From Hippopus hippopus (Eukaryota; Mollusca; Bivalvia; Cardiida; Cardiidae): 64,000 bases of DNA. Below the pieces are notes generated by a model. The model was not told the DNA's origin, made no database searches, and saw nothing but the letters and a program-made list of their open reading frames with translations. Positions 63,531 to 64,000 of the stretch are shown here, one piece after another. Both the position numbers and the translations under genes were made by a program. Location of the stretch: positions 44,032,311 to 44,096,310 of the forward strand of contig OX328106.1 of the NCBI GenBank assembly GCA_946811185.2, in the 5' to 3' direction. The first letter of the stretch is position 1; each line of letters opens with the position of its first letter.

Positions 63531-63820
63531 AGACTGCACGTTCAGTATCTCTCTTCAGTATCTAAATGATCAATTCTATTTTATAAGCTTTCAAGCGCGT
63601 AAAAGGTTAAATACTAGAACCAGAACAAAGGCTGGCCTCTTTCAAGAATTACCTTTATTTAGTAGGACAAATTGTCAAGTGCTCTTTCACCAATGTGTAG
63701 AGCGCTTTCAAGAGTAATTAAAAAGTGAACGAGCTACAGACTTTGTTCGTTCATCAATCATTACTATCCGCGGAACATCTCATGAATATTCAAAACTGGA
63801 AGTATTGAAATATTTTTAAA

Positions 63821-64000
63821 TGAGCCATGCTCTGGGAAAAGTGGGCTTAATGTATCTGCAAAAAGTATCGAACTTGTAATCCTGTGCAGGACGCGCAGGC
63901 TGACCTAGGTCGAAACGGTTTGCTTCTTGTACATTTTCTGCATGGCAAAGGACGATTGTACCTCCAGACCCAGTCGGTTGTTAGACAAAACGGATTATAT
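63821..64000 (+). mobile_element. Family A MITE, cut by window end
   Basis: tgagccatgctctgggaaaa, hairpin cttgtaatcctgtgcag/gacgcgcaggctgacctagg, gcatggcaaaggacgattgt. The right end lies beyond the window. Confidence 0.9.

Noticed and set aside
1..64000. CRISPR array or prokaryotic operon
   Set aside because: Palindromic repeats here are 200-270 bp dispersed elements, not short repeats with regular spacers; there are no operons or ribosome-binding patterns.

Overview
The window looks like intergenic or intronic DNA of a bivalve mollusc. I base this on AT-rich sequence, tRNA-derived SINEs whose 3' end (..atataactgaa..attg..aacggcg.taaac) is of the kind seen in molluscan SINEs, and dense short palindromic inverted-repeat elements of a type I associate with bivalve genomes; the species is not determinable. 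I find no intact protein-coding gene, rRNA or functional tRNA, and no CRISPR array. Nearly all ORFs over 60 codons lie in repeats or look like chance ORFs. The only recognisable protein remnants are two decayed Tc1/mariner transposase pieces: a C-terminal part near 35.0 kb (minus) and an N-terminal DNA-binding part near 48.3 kb (plus).

The window is dominated by non-autonomous inverted-repeat (MITE-like) families, named here only for this report. Family A (~260 bp, ends TGAGCCATGCTCTG) has about 25 copies. Family B (~270 bp, ends ATATGGCTTGCAACACGCG) has 6. Family C (~210 bp, TTAACCCTTA ends, central hairpin AGATCAGACTGCAC/GTGCAGTCTGATCT) has about 16. Family D (~200 bp, TTAACTCTTTC..GCGCC ends, same hairpin core as C) has about 14. 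Family E (~230 bp, TTAACCCTTTACCAAACGAC ends, hairpin GAGAAAATGCTGG/CCAGCATTTTCTC) has about 20. Smaller families are F (fold-back, carries paired TGACGTCA octamers), G (about 330-bp tandem unit, 12.0-14.0 kb), H (432 bp), J, K, N (675 bp) and P (1.02 kb). The first 802 bases are one large fold-back element. SINEs occur at 2.65, 7.9, 13.2-13.7 (tandem dimer), 14.5, 24.6, 27.2, 30.6, 43.6, 44.65, 49.3, 52.7 and 61.4 kb.

Layout: 0-3.2 kb, fold-back element, E, C, H and SINE. 3-9 kb, C, F, E, A and SINE. 9-11.6 kb, 16-bp minisatellite, A pair and element P. 12-14 kb, G array with inserted hairpin and SINE dimer. 15-17.1 kb, possible 2.15-kb element. 17.5-25 kb, A, N, D, J and C. 25-37 kb, E, F pair, B, C runs and a Tc1 remnant between A copies. 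38-48 kb, the densest MITE zone, with nested insertions. 48-57 kb, B, A and SINE debris. 57-64 kb, F, a possible noncoding exon at 58.7 kb, then A/B/E/C/D and an intact SINE.

The most notable structural signals are: (1) families A, B, C and D have different ends but carry related central palindromes; (2) nested insertions give relative ages (B and A in D, B in A, C in E, a retroposon in A); (3) chimeric elements have one end from one family and the other from another. C, D and E have TTAA..TTAA borders like piggyBac-superfamily targets, so I infer mobilisation by a piggyBac-type transposase not encoded here.
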